From NCBI RefSeq assembly GCF_001458195.1, contig NZ_CYPU01000072.1, positions 124,001-188,000 of the forward strand: a stretch of DNA of 64,000 nucleotides, given 5' to 3'. Each line of letters starts with the position of its first letter. The first letter of the stretch is position 1. Source of the stretch: Ruegeria atlantica (GTDB taxonomy: Bacteria > Pseudomonadota > Alphaproteobacteria > Rhodobacterales > Rhodobacteraceae). Under the pieces are notes generated by a model. The model was given only the letters and a program-made list of their open reading frames with translations, did not search any database and had not been told where the DNA came from. Of the stretch, positions 18,019-28,400 are shown in pieces. A program made the translations under genes and the position numbers.

Positions 18019-18426
18019 ATGACAGAGATTGATGAGACTGCGCTTCACTGTTCCACTCTTGTTGGAAGGATGGCCCACTCTCTGAAGTTGCGTTTCACAC
18101 GCCATGAAGCTTGGGCACTGAAAGTTGCGAAGAAAGTGCCTGTTGTGGGCTTTTTTACATTTGGAACGTTATGGGTTTGGTTCTTTTTACCCATGATCCC
18201 TATTGGTATTTTCTGCGTCTGGCTACTTGAGAACGCTGGCGTGATTGGCGCAATAGCCTCAACGGTTCTGGGGGTTGGTGGATTGGCGATCGTCGCCCCA
18301 TGGTTCTTTCGATGGTACTTCATCTGTTTGGGTCTGATATTTGGGCGCAAAAGAATGGCGCTTTTGAAAGAGGATCAAGTCTCAAGCCGGTTGAAATGCT
18401 TGCAAGGCGGGTCGCCTTTTCCCTGA
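18019..18426 (+). CDS. small two-span membrane protein of unknown function
   Basis: A 135-residue protein with two strong hydrophobic spans, about 43-70 (rich in Phe, Trp and Ile) and 74-105, between basic ends. I do not recognise a family. It starts 15 bases after the ychF stop, with GAGGA about 10 bases before ATG 18019, so it may be co-transcribed with ychF. Codon use is less biased than in the neighbours, so it may be a recent or lineage-specific gene. Confidence 0.6.
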   Translation: MTEIDETALHCSTLVGRMAHSLKLRFTRHEAWALKVAKKVPVVGFFTFGTLWVWFFLPMIPIGIFCVWLLENAGVIGAIASTVLGVGGLAIVAPWFFRWYFICLGLIFGRKRMALLKEDQVSSRLKCLQGGSPFP

Positions 18427-18553
18427 ACAGCAGGCTCAGAACTCCGGTTGAATAAGTGTACGCTGACCGTGCGCCCTCCACATACTCACGCTTTTCTCTT
18501 TGGCCCAAACCTCGATAGTGTAATTTGCAACATGCCATCCGAGAAAACTCCAA

Positions 18554-19435
18554 ATGATCGAAATCCGCGACCTGCAATTGCTTAGCGCCTTGGCGCGGCA
18601 TCGTCATTTTGCCAAGGCGGCAGAAGAATGCGGGATTTCTCAGCCAGCGTTTTCCATGCGCATTCGGAACCTCGAGGACCGGCTGGGAGTCTCAATCGTA
18701 CGCCGCGCCAATAGGTTTCAGGGCCTGACTGAAGAAGGCGAGATGATCGTCCAGCGCGCGCGGCGCATTCTGGATGACACAAAGGCGCTGGAACAGCAGG
18801 TTCTGGCCTCGAAGGGTGAGATTACCGGGACACTCAAACTCGGCGTAATCCCAACCGCGATTGCCTTCACCGGACGGCTGATCAAGCGGCTGCATCAGGC
18901 GCATCCGCGCGTTGTCACACGGATCGAAACCATGTCGGCCTCGTCCATTCAGCACCGGTTGGATGAGGGTAGTCTGGATGCGGGGATCACTTATGGCGAC
19001 AGTATTGGCACCGACTTGCGGCAGGTGCAGCCGTTGTACGAAGAGACTTACGTGCTATTGATCCCGTCACATATGACCGCAGAAATCGGGCCGATACCAT
19101 GGACACAGGTCGCCGAGTTTCCACTCAGCCTGCTTGAGCCGCAGATGCAGAACCGTCGTATTCTGGACCGCATCTTCGCTGAGCAGGGGCTCCATCCCCA
19201 AGTAGTCGCAGAAACCAGTGGCTTTACCGCCTCAATGGTCATGGCGCGTGAAGGGCTGGCAGCCACCGTTGTCCCCCGCGTTCTGGTTAGGGCGCTGGGC
19301 GATCTTAAGGGTACGAAAGTGCTGCCTCTGGTCGATCCTGTTGTAAGTAAACCGATTTGTCTGGCCACCTTAAGCCGAGACCCGGAATTGCCGACGGTTG
19401 GGGCTTTGCGCGCTGTGGTGACGTCTTTACGGTGA
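18554..19435 (+). CDS. LysR-family regulator, likely of the formate dehydrogenase genes
   Basis: A 293-residue LysR-type regulator. The winged helix-turn-helix covers residues 1-60 (FAKAAEECGISQPAFSMRIR) and the ligand-binding domain covers about 90-290. It lies 85 bases upstream of the formate dehydrogenase genes on the same strand, and a dyad in that gap overlaps the promoter region. Control of formate dehydrogenase in response to formate or a metabolite is inferred from this arrangement. General sequence style is close to OxyR/CbbR-like regulators. Confidence 0.9.
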   Translation: MIEIRDLQLLSALARHRHFAKAAEECGISQPAFSMRIRNLEDRLGVSIVRRANRFQGLTEEGEMIVQRARRILDDTKALEQQVLASKGEITGTLKLGVIPTAIAFTGRLIKRLHQAHPRVVTRIETMSASSIQHRLDEGSLDAGITYGDSIGTDLRQVQPLYEETYVLLIPSHMTAEIGPIPWTQVAEFPLSLLEPQMQNRRILDRIFAEQGLHPQVVAETSGFTASMVMAREGLAATVVPRVLVRALGDLKGTKVLPLVDPVVSKPICLATLSRDPELPTVGALRAVVTSLR

Positions 19436-19445
19436 TAAGGTGTCG

Positions 19446-19499
19446 TTATCGTGCGATAGCGATAAGCGATTTGACGATATGCTATTCTGATGAGATACG
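19446..19499 (+). promoter_or_regulatory. LysR-type operator and sigma70-like promoter for formate dehydrogenase
   Basis: TTATCG (19446-19451) and CGATAA (19460-19465) form a perfect dyad with 8 bases between. Just downstream, TTGACG (19471-19476) and GATACG (19494-19499) are spaced 17 bases apart. An activator site immediately upstream of the -35 box fits LysR control. Confidence 0.55.
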
Positions 19500-19520
19500 G
19501 GGCCTTAATCGGAGGGCATC

Positions 19521-21224
19521 ATGGCACCATTAGATACCAAGCCATCAGGCGCACCCAAGGGCGTCTGGAAGTCAGGTAAAGGCAAAGGGCGGCACACGCC
19601 CAAAGGCCGTCAATTCACGGATGAGGCGCAGGCCGAGATCGCGCGCCTGCTGGGCGACCGCCCGCGTCGTCGCGATCTGTTGATCGAATTCCTGCATTTG
19701 ATCCAGGATGAGCACGGCCATATCAGCGCCGACCATATCGCCGCGCTGGCGGTTGAGATGCGGATCGGTCAGGCCGAGATCTACGAGACCGCGACGTTTT
19801 ATGCCCATTTCGACGTGGTGAAAGAAGGCGAGGTGCCTCCGCCCGCGCTGACGATCCGTGTCTGTGATTCTCTGTCCTGCGAAATGGCCGGTGCCCAGCA
19901 GTTGCAGAAGGCACTGGAAGATGGCTTGGATGAACCCGAAGTGCGTGTGGTGCGCGCGCCCTGCATGGGGCGTTGCGATACGGCCCCGGTGCTTGAGATT
20001 GGCCACAACCACATCGACCATGCGACCCCTGAAAAGGTGCAGGCCGCAATTGCCGCTGGTGATACTCACGCCCATCTGCCCGATTACGAAACCTTCGCCG
20101 CCTATGAGGCAAACGGTGGCTACGCCAAGCTGAAAGAGCTGCGCGAGAGCGGCGACTGGGAGAAAGTACAAGAAGACGTTTTGTCCTCAGGCCTGCGCGG
20201 TTTGGGTGGTGCTGGCTTCCCGTCCGGCAAGAAATGGGGCTTTGTACGCATGAACGAAGGCACCCGCTATCTGGCCGTGAACGGTGACGAGGGCGAACCC
20301 GGTACTTTCAAAGACCGTTATTATCTAGAGCGTGCGCCGCATGTTTTCCTTGAGGGTATGCTGATCGCTGCTTGGGCGGTCGAGGCAGAGACGTGCTTCA
20401 TCTACATGCGTGACGAATACCCGGCGGTGCTGGAAATCCTCGCCCGCGAGATTGCCGCGTTGGAAGAGGCCGGGATCGTCGAAAAGGGTTACATTGACCT
20501 GCGCCGGGGTGCTGGTGCTTACATCTGCGGTGAAGAATCCGCGATGATCGAGTCGATCGAGGGTAAGAAGGGCCTGCCGCGCCACCGTCCTCCGTTTGTG
20601 GCGCAGGTTGGGGTCTTTAATCGTCCGACCTTGGTGCACAATGTCGAGACGCTGTATTGGGTCTCGAAGATCTGCCGCGAAGGGCCGCAGATTCTGAACT
20701 CTGTCGAAAAAAATGGTCGCAAGGGCCTGCGCAGCTATTCAATCTCGGGGCGGGTGACCAAGCCGGGTGTTTACCTGCTGCCTGCGGGTTCGACCATATT
20801 GGACGTGATTGAGGCCGCTGGCGGCATGATCGAAGGTCAGATCTTCAAAGCGTATCAGCCGGGTGGTCCATCCTCGGGTCTGCTGCCTGCGTCGATGGAC
20901 GATATCCCATTGGATTTTGACACGCTGCAGCCACATGGCACCTTTATCGGATCCGCCGCTGTGGTGGTTCTGTCCGATCAGGACACCGCACGCGATGCAG
21001 CGCTGAACATGCTGCGCTTCTTCGAAGATGAAAGCTGTGGGCAGTGCACACCTTGCCGGGCGGGCTGCGAAAAGGCTGTGAAGCTGATGCAGGCTGACAA
21101 GTGGGATCAGGATCTTCTGGAAGATCTGTGCCAGGTCATGGGCGATGCCTCGATCTGCGGTCTGGGGCAGGCGGCCCCGAACCCGATCCGTCTGGTCATG
21201 AAACACTTTGCTGACGAAATCTGA
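19521..21224 (+). CDS. fdsB: NAD-dependent formate dehydrogenase beta subunit (fused NuoE-like/NuoF-like)
   Basis: A 567-residue protein that fuses two complex-I-like modules. Residues 30-165 are the thioredoxin-like [2Fe-2S] domain with C115, C120, C148 and C152. From about 205 on is the FMN/NADH module: LGGAGFPSGKKW, NGDEGEPGTFKDR and GAYICGEESA, then a [4Fe-4S] site C506-C509-C512 and C546. It accepts electrons from the catalytic subunit and reduces NAD. R. capsulatus Fds has these as separate G and B subunits; the fused form matches the FDH1 type of methylotrophs. The alpha gene begins 13 bases later. Confidence 0.93.
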   Translation: MAPLDTKPSGAPKGVWKSGKGKGRHTPKGRQFTDEAQAEIARLLGDRPRRRDLLIEFLHLIQDEHGHISADHIAALAVEMRIGQAEIYETATFYAHFDVVKEGEVPPPALTIRVCDSLSCEMAGAQQLQKALEDGLDEPEVRVVRAPCMGRCDTAPVLEIGHNHIDHATPEKVQAAIAAGDTHAHLPDYETFAAYEANGGYAKLKELRESGDWEKVQEDVLSSGLRGLGGAGFPSGKKWGFVRMNEGTRYLAVNGDEGEPGTFKDRYYLERAPHVFLEGMLIAAWAVEAETCFIYMRDEYPAVLEILAREIAALEEAGIVEKGYIDLRRGAGAYICGEESAMIESIEGKKGLPRHRPPFVAQVGVFNRPTLVHNVETLYWVSKICREGPQILNSVEKNGRKGLRSYSISGRVTKPGVYLLPAGSTILDVIEAAGGMIEGQIFKAYQPGGPSSGLLPASMDDIPLDFDTLQPHGTFIGSAAVVVLSDQDTARDAALNMLRFFEDESCGQCTPCRAGCEKAVKLMQADKWDQDLLEDLCQVMGDASICGLGQAAPNPIRLVMKHFADEI

Positions 21225-21237
21225 GGGAGACAGAGCC

Positions 21238-24021
21238 ATGCTTGATGCAAGCCCAACCAAGACCGTCACCTTCAACCTGAACGGCGATGATGTCACCGTG
21301 CCCGAGGGCTGGACCATCTGGGAAGCCGCCAAGGGGCAGGGGTTCACGATCCCGCACTTATGTCACAAGCCTCAACTCGGCTATAAACCGGATGGCAACT
21401 GTCGCGCCTGTATGGTCGAGGTGGAGGGCGAGCGCACTCTGGTCGCCTCGTGCATCCGTCCGGTTGCGGACGGAATGGTGGTAATAACCGATAGCGACCG
21501 GGCCGAGAAATCGCGCGCCATGGTCATGGAATTGCTGGTCGCCGACCAACCCGAAGAGGCGCACGATAAATCTAGCCACTTCTGGGAGATGGCCAAGCTG
21601 AACGATGTCAGCGACAGGCGCTTCCCGGCGAAAGAGGCCGAGAAGATCCCTCTGCTGGATGACAGCCACGTTGCGATGCGCGTCAATCTGGACGCTTGCA
21701 TCAACTGCAACCTCTGTGTCCGTGCTTGTCGCGACGTGCAGGTGAATGACGTGATCGGCATGGCCGGTCGCGGACACACCGCGCAGGTGGTGTTTGACCA
21801 GAACGACCCGATGGGGGATTCGACCTGTGTCGCCTGTGGTGAATGTGTTCAAGCCTGCCCGACCGGTGCGTTGATGCCAGCCACTGTGTTGGACGAAAAG
21901 CAGCAGGGCGACAGCAAAGACTACGATTCCGAGACCGAAAGCGTCTGCCCGTTCTGCGGCGTCGGCTGCAAAGTCTCGCTGAAGGTCAAGGACGGCAAGG
22001 TCAAGTATGTCGAGGGCATCAACGGCCCGGCCAACGAAGGCCGCTTATGCGTCAAAGGCCGCTTTGGTTTCGACTATATCCACCACCCACACCGCCTGAC
22101 CAAACCGCTGATCCGGCGTGAGGATGCGCCTGCAAAAGGGTTGAATGTCGATCCGGGCAATCTGGGCACTCATTTCCGCGAGGCGACTTGGGAAGAGGCA
22201 ATGGATCTGGCGGCCACCAAGCTGAAGGCGCTGCGTGATGAAGATCCGCGCAACGTTGCTGGCTTTGGTTCGGCCAAATGCACCAACGAAGAAGCTTATC
22301 TTTTCCAGAAGTTCATTCGTCAGGGCTTCAAGCACAACAACGTCGACCACTGCACCCGTCTGTGCCATGCCTCGTCCGTGGCGGCGCTGATCGAGAACGT
22401 GGGCTCAGGCGCGGTGACGGCCACCTTTAACGAGGTCGAGAACTCGGATGTGGTTATCATCATCGGGGCCAACCCAATCGAAAACCACCCCGTGGCGGCA
22501 ACCTACTTCAAGCAGTTCACCAAGCGCGGTGGCAAGCTGATCGTGATGGACCCGCGCGGCGTCGGTATGCGCAAGTTCGCAGACGAAATGCTGCAGTTCC
22601 GCCCCGGTGCCGATGTTTCGATGCTCAACGCGATCATGAACGTGATCGTCGAAGAGGAACTGTACGACAGCCAGTACATCCACCGCTGGACCGAGAACTG
22701 GGAAGCCGAAAAAGAGCATCTGCGCGCCTTCACGCCCGAGGCAATGGCGCCCATTTGTGGCATTGAGTCAGAACAGCTGCGCCGTGTCGCGCGTACCTTC
22801 GCGCAGGCTAAGGCTGGTCTGATCTTCTGGGGTATGGGCGTCAGTCAGCACATTCACGGCACCGATAACTCGCGCTGCCTGATCTCGCTGGCATTGATGA
22901 CCGGCAATGTTGGTAAACCCGGCGCGGGTCTGCACCCGCTGCGTGGCCAGAACAACGTGCAGGGCGCGTCTGACGCGGGTCTGATCCCGATGTTCCTGCC
23001 AGATTATCAGTCGGTTATGGATGACGGCATTCGGGCCAAATTCAACAACGTCTGGAACTCGGACGACTTCTCTAACGAGAAGGGCCTGACCGTCACCGAG
23101 ATCATTGATCAGGCCTACGCGGGTAACATCAAGGGCATGTATATTCAGGGTGAAAACCCGGCTATGTCCGACCCTGATGTTGGTCACGCACGGGAAGCTT
23201 TGGCAAAGTTGGAGCTGATGATCGTGCAGGATATCTTCCTGACCGAAACGGCCAACTATGCCGACATCATCCTGCCTGCCTCGGCGTTGTATGAAAAGAA
23301 CGGCACCGTGTCGAACACCAACCGTCAGGTTCAGCGTGTGCGTCCGGCTGTGGCACCTCCGGGTGAGGCGCGTGAGGACTGGAAAATCACCGTTGAGCTT
23401 GCGCAGCGCATCGGGCTGAACTGGGATTACACCGATGTAAGCCAGGTGTTTGATGAGATGAAGCTGACCATGGCGTCACTCGACAACATCACCTGGGAGC
23501 GGCTTGAGACCGAGACAATCACCTATCCGTCGCTCAGTGAAACCGATCCGGGACAGGCGATCGTGTTCGGTGATGGCTTCCCGCGGACAGACGGACGGGC
23601 CAAGTTCACCCCGGCCAGTGTCATCCCGCCGGATGAAGCGCCGGATGAGGAATACCCGATGATTGCCACAACCGGCCGTCAGCTGGAACACTGGCACACC
23701 GGGTCGATGACTCGCCGGTCCAACGTTCTGGATGCTGTGGAACCGGAAGCAAACTGTTCGATGAACCCGCGCCAGCTGAAACTGATGGGGATTGAGCCGG
23801 GCGAAATTATCCGTCTCACCACGCGGCGTGGCTCGATCGAGATCATGGTTCGAGCCGACCGGGCGATCGCCGAAGATATGGTGTTCATCCCGTTCGCCTA
23901 TGTCGAGGCGGCGGCGAACATTCTGACCAACTCGGCCATCGACCCTTACGGCAAGATCCCCGAGTTCAAGTTCTCGGCCATTCGCGTCGAAAAGATCGAA
24001 GACGCCATCGCGGCCGAGTGA
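21238..24021 (+). CDS. fdsA: NAD-dependent formate dehydrogenase alpha (catalytic) subunit
   Basis: This 927-residue molybdenum- or tungsten-bis-MGD enzyme oxidises formate to CO2. Order: N-terminal [2Fe-2S] (C42, C55, C58, C72), two [4Fe-4S] ferredoxin clusters (CINCNLCVRAC, CVACGECVQAC), then a further [4Fe-4S] (CPFCGVGC). The catalytic pair is C376-H377 in HCTRLCHASS, a cysteine rather than selenocysteine enzyme. GAGGGAGA supports ATG 21238. No fdsC/fdhD chaperone or small fdsD subunit follows, unlike the R. capsulatus operon. A strong terminator ends the unit after this gene. Confidence 0.95.
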   Translation: MLDASPTKTVTFNLNGDDVTVPEGWTIWEAAKGQGFTIPHLCHKPQLGYKPDGNCRACMVEVEGERTLVASCIRPVADGMVVITDSDRAEKSRAMVMELLVADQPEEAHDKSSHFWEMAKLNDVSDRRFPAKEAEKIPLLDDSHVAMRVNLDACINCNLCVRACRDVQVNDVIGMAGRGHTAQVVFDQNDPMGDSTCVACGECVQACPTGALMPATVLDEKQQGDSKDYDSETESVCPFCGVGCKVSLKVKDGKVKYVEGINGPANEGRLCVKGRFGFDYIHHPHRLTKPLIRREDAPAKGLNVDPGNLGTHFREATWEEAMDLAATKLKALRDEDPRNVAGFGSAKCTNEEAYLFQKFIRQGFKHNNVDHCTRLCHASSVAALIENVGSGAVTATFNEVENSDVVIIIGANPIENHPVAATYFKQFTKRGGKLIVMDPRGVGMRKFADEMLQFRPGADVSMLNAIMNVIVEEELYDSQYIHRWTENWEAEKEHLRAFTPEAMAPICGIESEQLRRVARTFAQAKAGLIFWGMGVSQHIHGTDNSRCLISLALMTGNVGKPGAGLHPLRGQNNVQGASDAGLIPMFLPDYQSVMDDGIRAKFNNVWNSDDFSNEKGLTVTEIIDQAYAGNIKGMYIQGENPAMSDPDVGHAREALAKLELMIVQDIFLTETANYADIILPASALYEKNGTVSNTNRQVQRVRPAVAPPGEAREDWKITVELAQRIGLNWDYTDVSQVFDEMKLTMASLDNITWERLETETITYPSLSETDPGQAIVFGDGFPRTDGRAKFTPASVIPPDEAPDEEYPMIATTGRQLEHWHTGSMTRRSNVLDAVEPEANCSMNPRQLKLMGIEPGEIIRLTTRRGSIEIMVRADRAIAEDMVFIPFAYVEAAANILTNSAIDPYGKIPEFKFSAIRVEKIEDAIAAE

Positions 24022-24043
24022 ATCCGTCACATACAGTCTTGGA

Positions 24044-24069
24044 AAGGCGGCCCATTGGGTCGCCTTTTT
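24044..24069 (+). terminator. rho-independent terminator after formate dehydrogenase
   Basis: A 10-base stem (24044-24053 with 24057-24066, one G-T pair) closes a 3-base loop and runs into TTTTT. It isolates the formate dehydrogenase genes from the cyclase that follows. Confidence 0.92.
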
Positions 24070-24132
24070 CTTTCCTTGACAGCAGCTTACCTGCGGCCAA
24101 CCCTGTCACCGTTCTTGGTGGAGGAGTTTTAC

Positions 24133-24939
24133 ATGGCGCGCCGCTTCGTCGATCTGTCAGTTCCGTTGGAAACCGGCATCGTGTCGGATCCGCCGATCAT
24201 GTTACCCGAAATCGAATATCTGGCCCATGACCAGACCGCCGAACAAGTCATGTCCTTTTTTCCGGGCCTGCAGAAAGATGACCTGCCCGGCGGTGAGGGC
24301 TGGGCCATCGAACGCCTTCAGATCGCCACGCACAATGGCACCCATCTGGACGCGCCTTACCATCACCATTCGACCATGAACAAAGGTGAGAGGGCGATCA
24401 CCATCGACGAGGTGCCGCTGGAATGGTGCATGAACCCCGGCGTGAAACTGGATTTTCGCCATTTCGACGATGGTTATGTGGCGACCGCTGCCGATGTCGA
24501 AGCCGAATTGAAACGGATTGGTCACGAATTGCAGCCGCTGGATATCGTCGTCGTGAATACCTCGGCTGGCACGCGTTATGGGCATCCGGACTATCTGGCC
24601 AAAGGATGCGGCATAGGGCGCGAAGCAACGCTGTATTTGACCAAACGCGGGGTTCGCGTGACAGGAACTGACGCCTGGAGTTGGGACGCACCGTTTCCAT
24701 TGACCGCGCAGGAATATGCTGAAACGCAAGATGCATCGATTATATGGGAAGGGCACCGGGCCTCGATGGAGGTTGGCTATTGTCACATGGAAAAACTGAC
24801 GAACCTTGAAACCTTGCCGCCGACTGGGTTCGAGATTTCCTGTTTCCCGTTCAAGATCAAAGGGGCTTCAGCTGGATTCATCCGCGCGGTTGCGATCTTT
24901 GAGACCCAAGAAGGAGCACTTGATGCAATTGACGTCTGA
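24133..24939 (+). CDS. cyclase-family metal-dependent hydrolase
   Basis: A 268-residue member of the cyclase/kynurenine-formamidase-like superfamily. The metal-binding signature HNGTHLDAPYHHH lies near residue 65, and a later GTDAWSWDAPF segment is also typical. Family members hydrolyse formylkynurenine, isatin and other amides; which applies here cannot be read from sequence. GGAGG precedes ATG 24133, and the terminator just upstream rules out longer starts. Its last 17 bases overlap the thioesterase gene, so the two are translationally coupled. Confidence 0.88.
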   Translation: MARRFVDLSVPLETGIVSDPPIMLPEIEYLAHDQTAEQVMSFFPGLQKDDLPGGEGWAIERLQIATHNGTHLDAPYHHHSTMNKGERAITIDEVPLEWCMNPGVKLDFRHFDDGYVATAADVEAELKRIGHELQPLDIVVVNTSAGTRYGHPDYLAKGCGIGREATLYLTKRGVRVTGTDAWSWDAPFPLTAQEYAETQDASIIWEGHRASMEVGYCHMEKLTNLETLPPTGFEISCFPFKIKGASAGFIRAVAIFETQEGALDAIDV

Positions 24940-25444
24940 AGCGCTGGCCGGACATGACGGGCCCTATGATGCCCCGCTTGTCTTCCGCGGGTTCAAGGCG
25001 CGCGCCGAGTGGATCGACTATAACGGTCACATGAACGTGGGCTATTACGGCGTCGCCTTCGACAATGCGCTGGAGCTGTTGATGGTGGATCACCTTGGGC
25101 TGGGTGAGGCGCAGGTCAATGCGATGGGGCAGGGACCTTACATTTTGCAATCCCACATGAATTTCCTACGCGAAGTACTGGAAGGTGAGGCCTTCAGCAT
25201 CCGGTTTCGGATGCTGGACGCAGATCACAAACGTGGCCACTATTTTGCGCAGATGGTGTCTGAAAAAGACGGTGCTATCTGCGCCACTCAGGAAGCGTTG
25301 TTCATGAATGTCAGCCATACGACCGGCCGGTCGGTTCCCTATCCGGACTGGGCCGTCGCGCGTCTTCATAGCATGGTGAGGGATCATGCGGCGATCGACC
25401 CGGCCCCAGAGGTCGGCCTCCCGATCGGCATCCGCAGAAAGTGA
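24923..25444 (+). CDS. acyl-CoA thioesterase (4HBT hotdog fold)
   Basis: A 173-residue single hotdog domain. The signature WIDYNGHMNVGYYGVAFDN lies near residue 27, with aspartate in the usual catalytic area, and matches the FcbC/YbgC-like thioesterase group. It hydrolyses an acyl-CoA whose identity is unknown. ATG 24923 is preceded by AAGGAG and lies inside the end of the cyclase gene. The coupling suggests that both act on one substrate chain, an inference. It converges with tamB 12 bases later. Confidence 0.87.
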   Translation: MQLTSEALAGHDGPYDAPLVFRGFKARAEWIDYNGHMNVGYYGVAFDNALELLMVDHLGLGEAQVNAMGQGPYILQSHMNFLREVLEGEAFSIRFRMLDADHKRGHYFAQMVSEKDGAICATQEALFMNVSHTTGRSVPYPDWAVARLHSMVRDHAAIDPAPEVGLPIGIRRK

Positions 25445-25456
25445 ACTGAGGCCTGC

Positions 25457-28400
25457 TTAGTAGTCGCGCGAAAAGAAGACCCCAACACCGGTCTCACCCC
25501 GGCCATCTACAGTGCCTTTCACGGTGAAACTGTCGGTGACATCCAAGTTCAGATTCACCTCGGTATCGCCTTCGGTGTTGACGGTGAAATCGGTGTAAAG
25601 GTTGTCGCTCAGATACGCCCCGGCGCCGAGCCGGCCCGCGCCACCTTCGGACACGCCGATGTCCACGGTATCGACGCCTGTTGACTCGCGCAGGCCTTTG
25701 GTCGCGTCTCCGCCAGCGCCGCTGAGTTGCGCCAGCGAGGCCGCCATCTGAGCGATTACGAACGGTGACAACTCTGAGAAGCGATTGCCGAACAACAGCA
25801 TTGCCAGCGCTTCCTCGGCCGGACGCTCGGGGTCGGAAAAGACGTTGACCTCGGGCGAGTCCAGTGGTCCGGCGATCTCGATCGTTGCCGTACCATCAGA
25901 GGTGCTGGTTGAGGATTCGAACTCGATATAGGGCGTCAGGTCCCCTTGTAGCGTCACAATGCCCTTGGTCAGGGCCAGCCTGCGCCCCAGAATGTCAAAG
26001 TTACCACGGATCAGTTCAATCTGACCCGATGGGATGACCGAGGACGTGGTACCGCCGATGTTTATTCTTCCACCCAGCTCAGCGTTGACGCCACGCCCGC
26101 GGACAAACACGGCCTTGGGTGCCAAAAGACTGACATCCAGGGCGATACGAGAATTGCTTTTATTGCCGTCTTCCTTCTGGACGAGGCCCGCGCGTTCACG
26201 GGTCACATAGCCTGACCCGCTTTCATTCACGTGAACGATGTCTGGGATAGGGGCCGCTCCCACGGCACCTGATGCGGCCGCTAGGTTGATATTGGTTTCG
26301 CCAAACGTGATCTGTCCAGCGATCGAGCTGTTACCCGCCAGCGCCCCGGTCATAGCAATTTGTCCGTTCAGCGTGGTTTCATACAGCAACTGATCGGTCA
26401 GTACGAGACTGTTGAGGGCGGTCGTGATATTGGCATTGAATGGTGGTGAAAGGTCTACAGGTCCACTGACGGTAAAATTGCCGCCTGCCCGTGGTCCGCC
26501 ACTCAGAGAAATCGTGGCGCGGCTATTTGCAAGTTGAACCGATCCGCTGATGCCGGTAATCGTCTGTCCCGCGCCGGGAATTGCCAGCGACGTACCTGAT
26601 GTGGTGATCGACCCGGACAGGGATTCCAGTGCGGGTTTGCCCGACAGGGTCAGGTCATAGCGAGCGCTGCCGTCGATCTTGTTGGGCGTGATAAAGATAT
26701 TGGCAATGCCAAGATTGACGCCGCCAACGGCTTTCATGTCCGCTTCTCCGGTGCTTTCGTCGAAGGTACCAGAGACTTTGCCGCTAATCTCCGCAGGCCC
26801 GTCGGCTTGGGCGTCGATTGTCCAAACACCCTTGTTGCGCTTAGCGCTTCCATTGGCGGCCACTGTACCCGGAAACTCAGGTACAAAACGCTCGATCCGG
26901 TTGAACTTGGCGTCAAAGTCCAGATCCGCCGACCCATCGCTGTCCACCGTCCCGGCTAGCTTGGCGTATGAGCTGTCGGGGCCATTCAGGTTGACCGTGC
27001 CTTCCACGCCCTTGGATGACGGGGCAACGTTTCCATCCAATGTCAGTGGACCGGACATCGTGTTCAACACCCGCGCCAGATCGTCCAATTTGACCGTGAA
27101 ATCCAGCCCGCCCGCTTGACGGTCCAACTTACCCGAAGCCGTTGTGGTGATGGCCGTGCCGTTCAGGCGGAACGTTTCAATGCTAAGGCCATCTTCCCCA
27201 TTCTGGGCATCTACGGACAGGGTCGTCTGGCCCTGAATCAGTTTGTCCACGGCCTCAATGCCGGTTTGGATGTTGTTGGCATCGAGGTTGCCTTGAACAT
27301 CGAATGCCCGGGTGGACAGGGTACCGTTGCCTTGCACGTTTGCTGCGATCGAACCAGCTAGATCTCGCCCCGCCAACCGGGAAAACAGGGACAAGTCCGG
27401 GACATTCAATTGCGCTTGGCCATCTGCCGACAGATCTCCGGTGGGGTCGTCTACGGTCGCTTGAACCTGTGCGCTCAGGGCGCGGCCATTCACCGAGGCG
27501 CTGCGGATGTCGATACTGTCTGCGGTTCTGGCGCCGTCCCATTCGATCTCGGTTCTGCCGGTCAGCAGAGGGTCGATATCGGCCATACCAGTCTTGATGT
27601 TCTGACCTGTCACGCTGGCCATGCCGTCAAATTCCAGCGTTTGTACCGTGCCTGTACCGTTCACGGTCGCCTGTAAGGAACCGCCAAGGTCGCGTTTCGC
27701 CAAGCCAGAGAAGACCGACAAATCCGATGCGTTGACCCGGGCCTGCCCATCAATGGTCAGGTTGCCGTCGGGCGTCGTCACAACACCGCTGGCCACAGCT
27801 TTGGCGGCCTCACTGTCTAGATCGAATTCACGGATAGTTATGCCGTTGGTGCCGCGGCTTGCGTCCAGAGTGATCGTGGTCTCTCCGGTGATAACCGGGT
27901 CGATATCGTCACGGCCAGTAGACAAGTCGCGGCCCATGACGACGACTTTGCCGTCAAAGCTGCGTTCCAGCGGTGAACCTTTTCCGGTCACGCTGGCCGA
28001 GACCTGTCCGCCAAGATCCAGCTTGGCAAGGTCCGAAAAACGCGACAGGTCAGTTGCGTCCAGCTTGGCTGTTCCGTCAACGCTCAAACCGCTGGTCAGT
28101 CCGGAAATCAGCGCGTCCAGCGCCAGCGTGTAGTCAGAGCCCACAAGCTCGAACGCAGACAGGTTCAGTGACTGGTCGCTGCTATAGTCGAACTGGCCAT
28201 CAAGTGTGATGCGATCGCCCAAAGCCGTGGTCAGCGCGTCGTCGGCCATGTCTATTCCGCCGACCGCAATTTGAACGTCGCCGTCGACAGTCAGAACCTC
28301 GCCCTGATCCAGGGTGCCTTGTGCGGTGATCCGGACATCACCCAGCTTGGCCTGCGGGGACGCGAATTCGTTGGCCGTCAGGCTCAGATCCCAAAGATTG

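Noticed and set aside
24055..24132. Longer N terminus for the cyclase-family hydrolase
   Set aside because: That stretch includes the formate dehydrogenase terminator, and GGAGG sits directly before ATG 24133.
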